The translations under genes and the position numbers were made by a program. From contig NC_088340.1 of the NCBI RefSeq assembly GCF_036884655.1, forward strand, positions 10,790,001-10,854,000: a stretch of 64,000 bases of DNA, given 5' to 3'. Shown here piece by piece: positions 63,783 to 64,000 of the stretch (its first letter is position 1; every line of letters begins with the position of its first letter). Source of the DNA: Musa acuminata AAA Group. Its lineage: Eukaryota > Streptophyta > Magnoliopsida > Zingiberales > Musaceae. A model generated the notes under the pieces. The model saw nothing but the letters and a program-made list of their open reading frames with translations. It made no database searches and had not been told where the DNA came from.

Positions 63783-64000
63783 ATGTCAGGTGACCAACAA
63801 ATCCACCTCGGCGAGTCCTCAACCGCTGGGCTCCCCGCCTCGGGGGAACACCCCCCACACGATGAAGCTCGCAACGAACGCCCCGCAGCGGTGTCGGAAC
63901 GCTACTGGCAACTGTTCAATGACCCAAGCTTGTCGCCTCCCGACGGCGCACCCGTCGGCCCATCGTCGGTATCGCCCGAAGCTTTTCACGACCTCGCCCA
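63783..64000 (+). CDS. Gag N-terminus of the second Retand-family element (partial)
   Basis: Open from ATG 63783 through the window end. Shares GEHPPHDEAR, SERYW and PEAFHDL with the Gag start at 39714. No lesion is visible in the 72 codons seen. Confidence 0.75.
   Translation, partial: MSGDQQIHLGESSTAGLPASGEHPPHDEARNERPAAVSERYWQLFNDPSLSPPDGAPVGPSSVSPEAFHDLA

Larger units (their letters stand above)
63150..64000 (+). mobile_element. Second Retand-family element, 5' end only (cut by window end)
   Basis: LTR 63150-63756 (607 bp) starts tgataggggta and ends taccgtaaca, like the element at 39,070, with clear divergence inside. A TATA-like ttataaata lies at about 63465. The primer-binding region reads gattggcgctagagg. 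A gag frame starts at ATG 63783, is open to the window end, and is closely similar to the first element's Gag N-terminus (GEHPPHDEAR, SERYW, LSPPDGAP). Orientation is the same as the first copy. Confidence 0.88.

Overview
The window is nuclear DNA from a flowering plant. Spliced genes with GT-AG introns, GC-rich first exons next to AT-rich intergenic DNA, plant-only gene families (CER3/WAX2, SMAX1, IBH1-type HLH) and several LTR-retrotransposon lineages all point that way. Gene structure and codon use suggest a monocot. A Zingiberales/Musaceae source is plausible, but that is inference.

Layout. Positions 1-21,434 are almost entirely nested repeats. A decayed Ty3/gypsy chromovirus-like element (1030-7767, TSD CCACA) sits inside an older unclassified repeat (1-1029 and 7773-about 10,500) that carries a 233-bp tandem repeat. 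A SIRE/Maximus-like Ty1/copia element (11,101-20,263) has inserted into an (AT)n microsatellite. Next to it is a foldback/MITE-like element (20,366-21,434) bounded on both sides by (TA)n tracts. From 22.4 to 38.0 kb lies a genic stretch: a two-exon tetraspanin (+), an eleven-exon CER3/WAX2-like wax-alkane gene (-) whose first intron has a GC donor, and a single-exon IBH1-like atypical HLH gene (-). A complete, fairly young Tat/Retand-type Ty3/gypsy element (39,070-48,988, TSD ATGCT) splits the next intergenic space. It carries a three-exon antisense gene and a 64-bp minisatellite. After it come a second small HLH gene (51.1-51.4 kb, -), about 7.5 kb of intergenic DNA, and a three-exon SMAX1-like gene (59.0-62.8 kb, +). 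A second Retand-family element begins at 63,150 and runs off the window.

The host genes do not form an operon or pathway. Individually they concern membrane microdomains (tetraspanin), cuticular wax alkanes (CER3), brassinosteroid-linked growth (IBH1-like), growth control by HLH proteins, and karrikin/KL signalling (SMAX1). All three autonomous-type retroelements are broken by stops or frameshifts. Exon boundaries were placed by reading splice sites and checking that phases and total lengths close: tetraspanin 273 aa, CER3-like 617 aa, SMAX1-like 1060 aa, antisense transposon gene 649 codons. I found no CRISPR, no tRNA or rRNA gene, and no clearly new biological system. The most unusual items are the antisense gene and minisatellite of the Retand element, the (TA)n-bounded foldback element, and an Arg replacing Lys in the SMAX1 degron motif.
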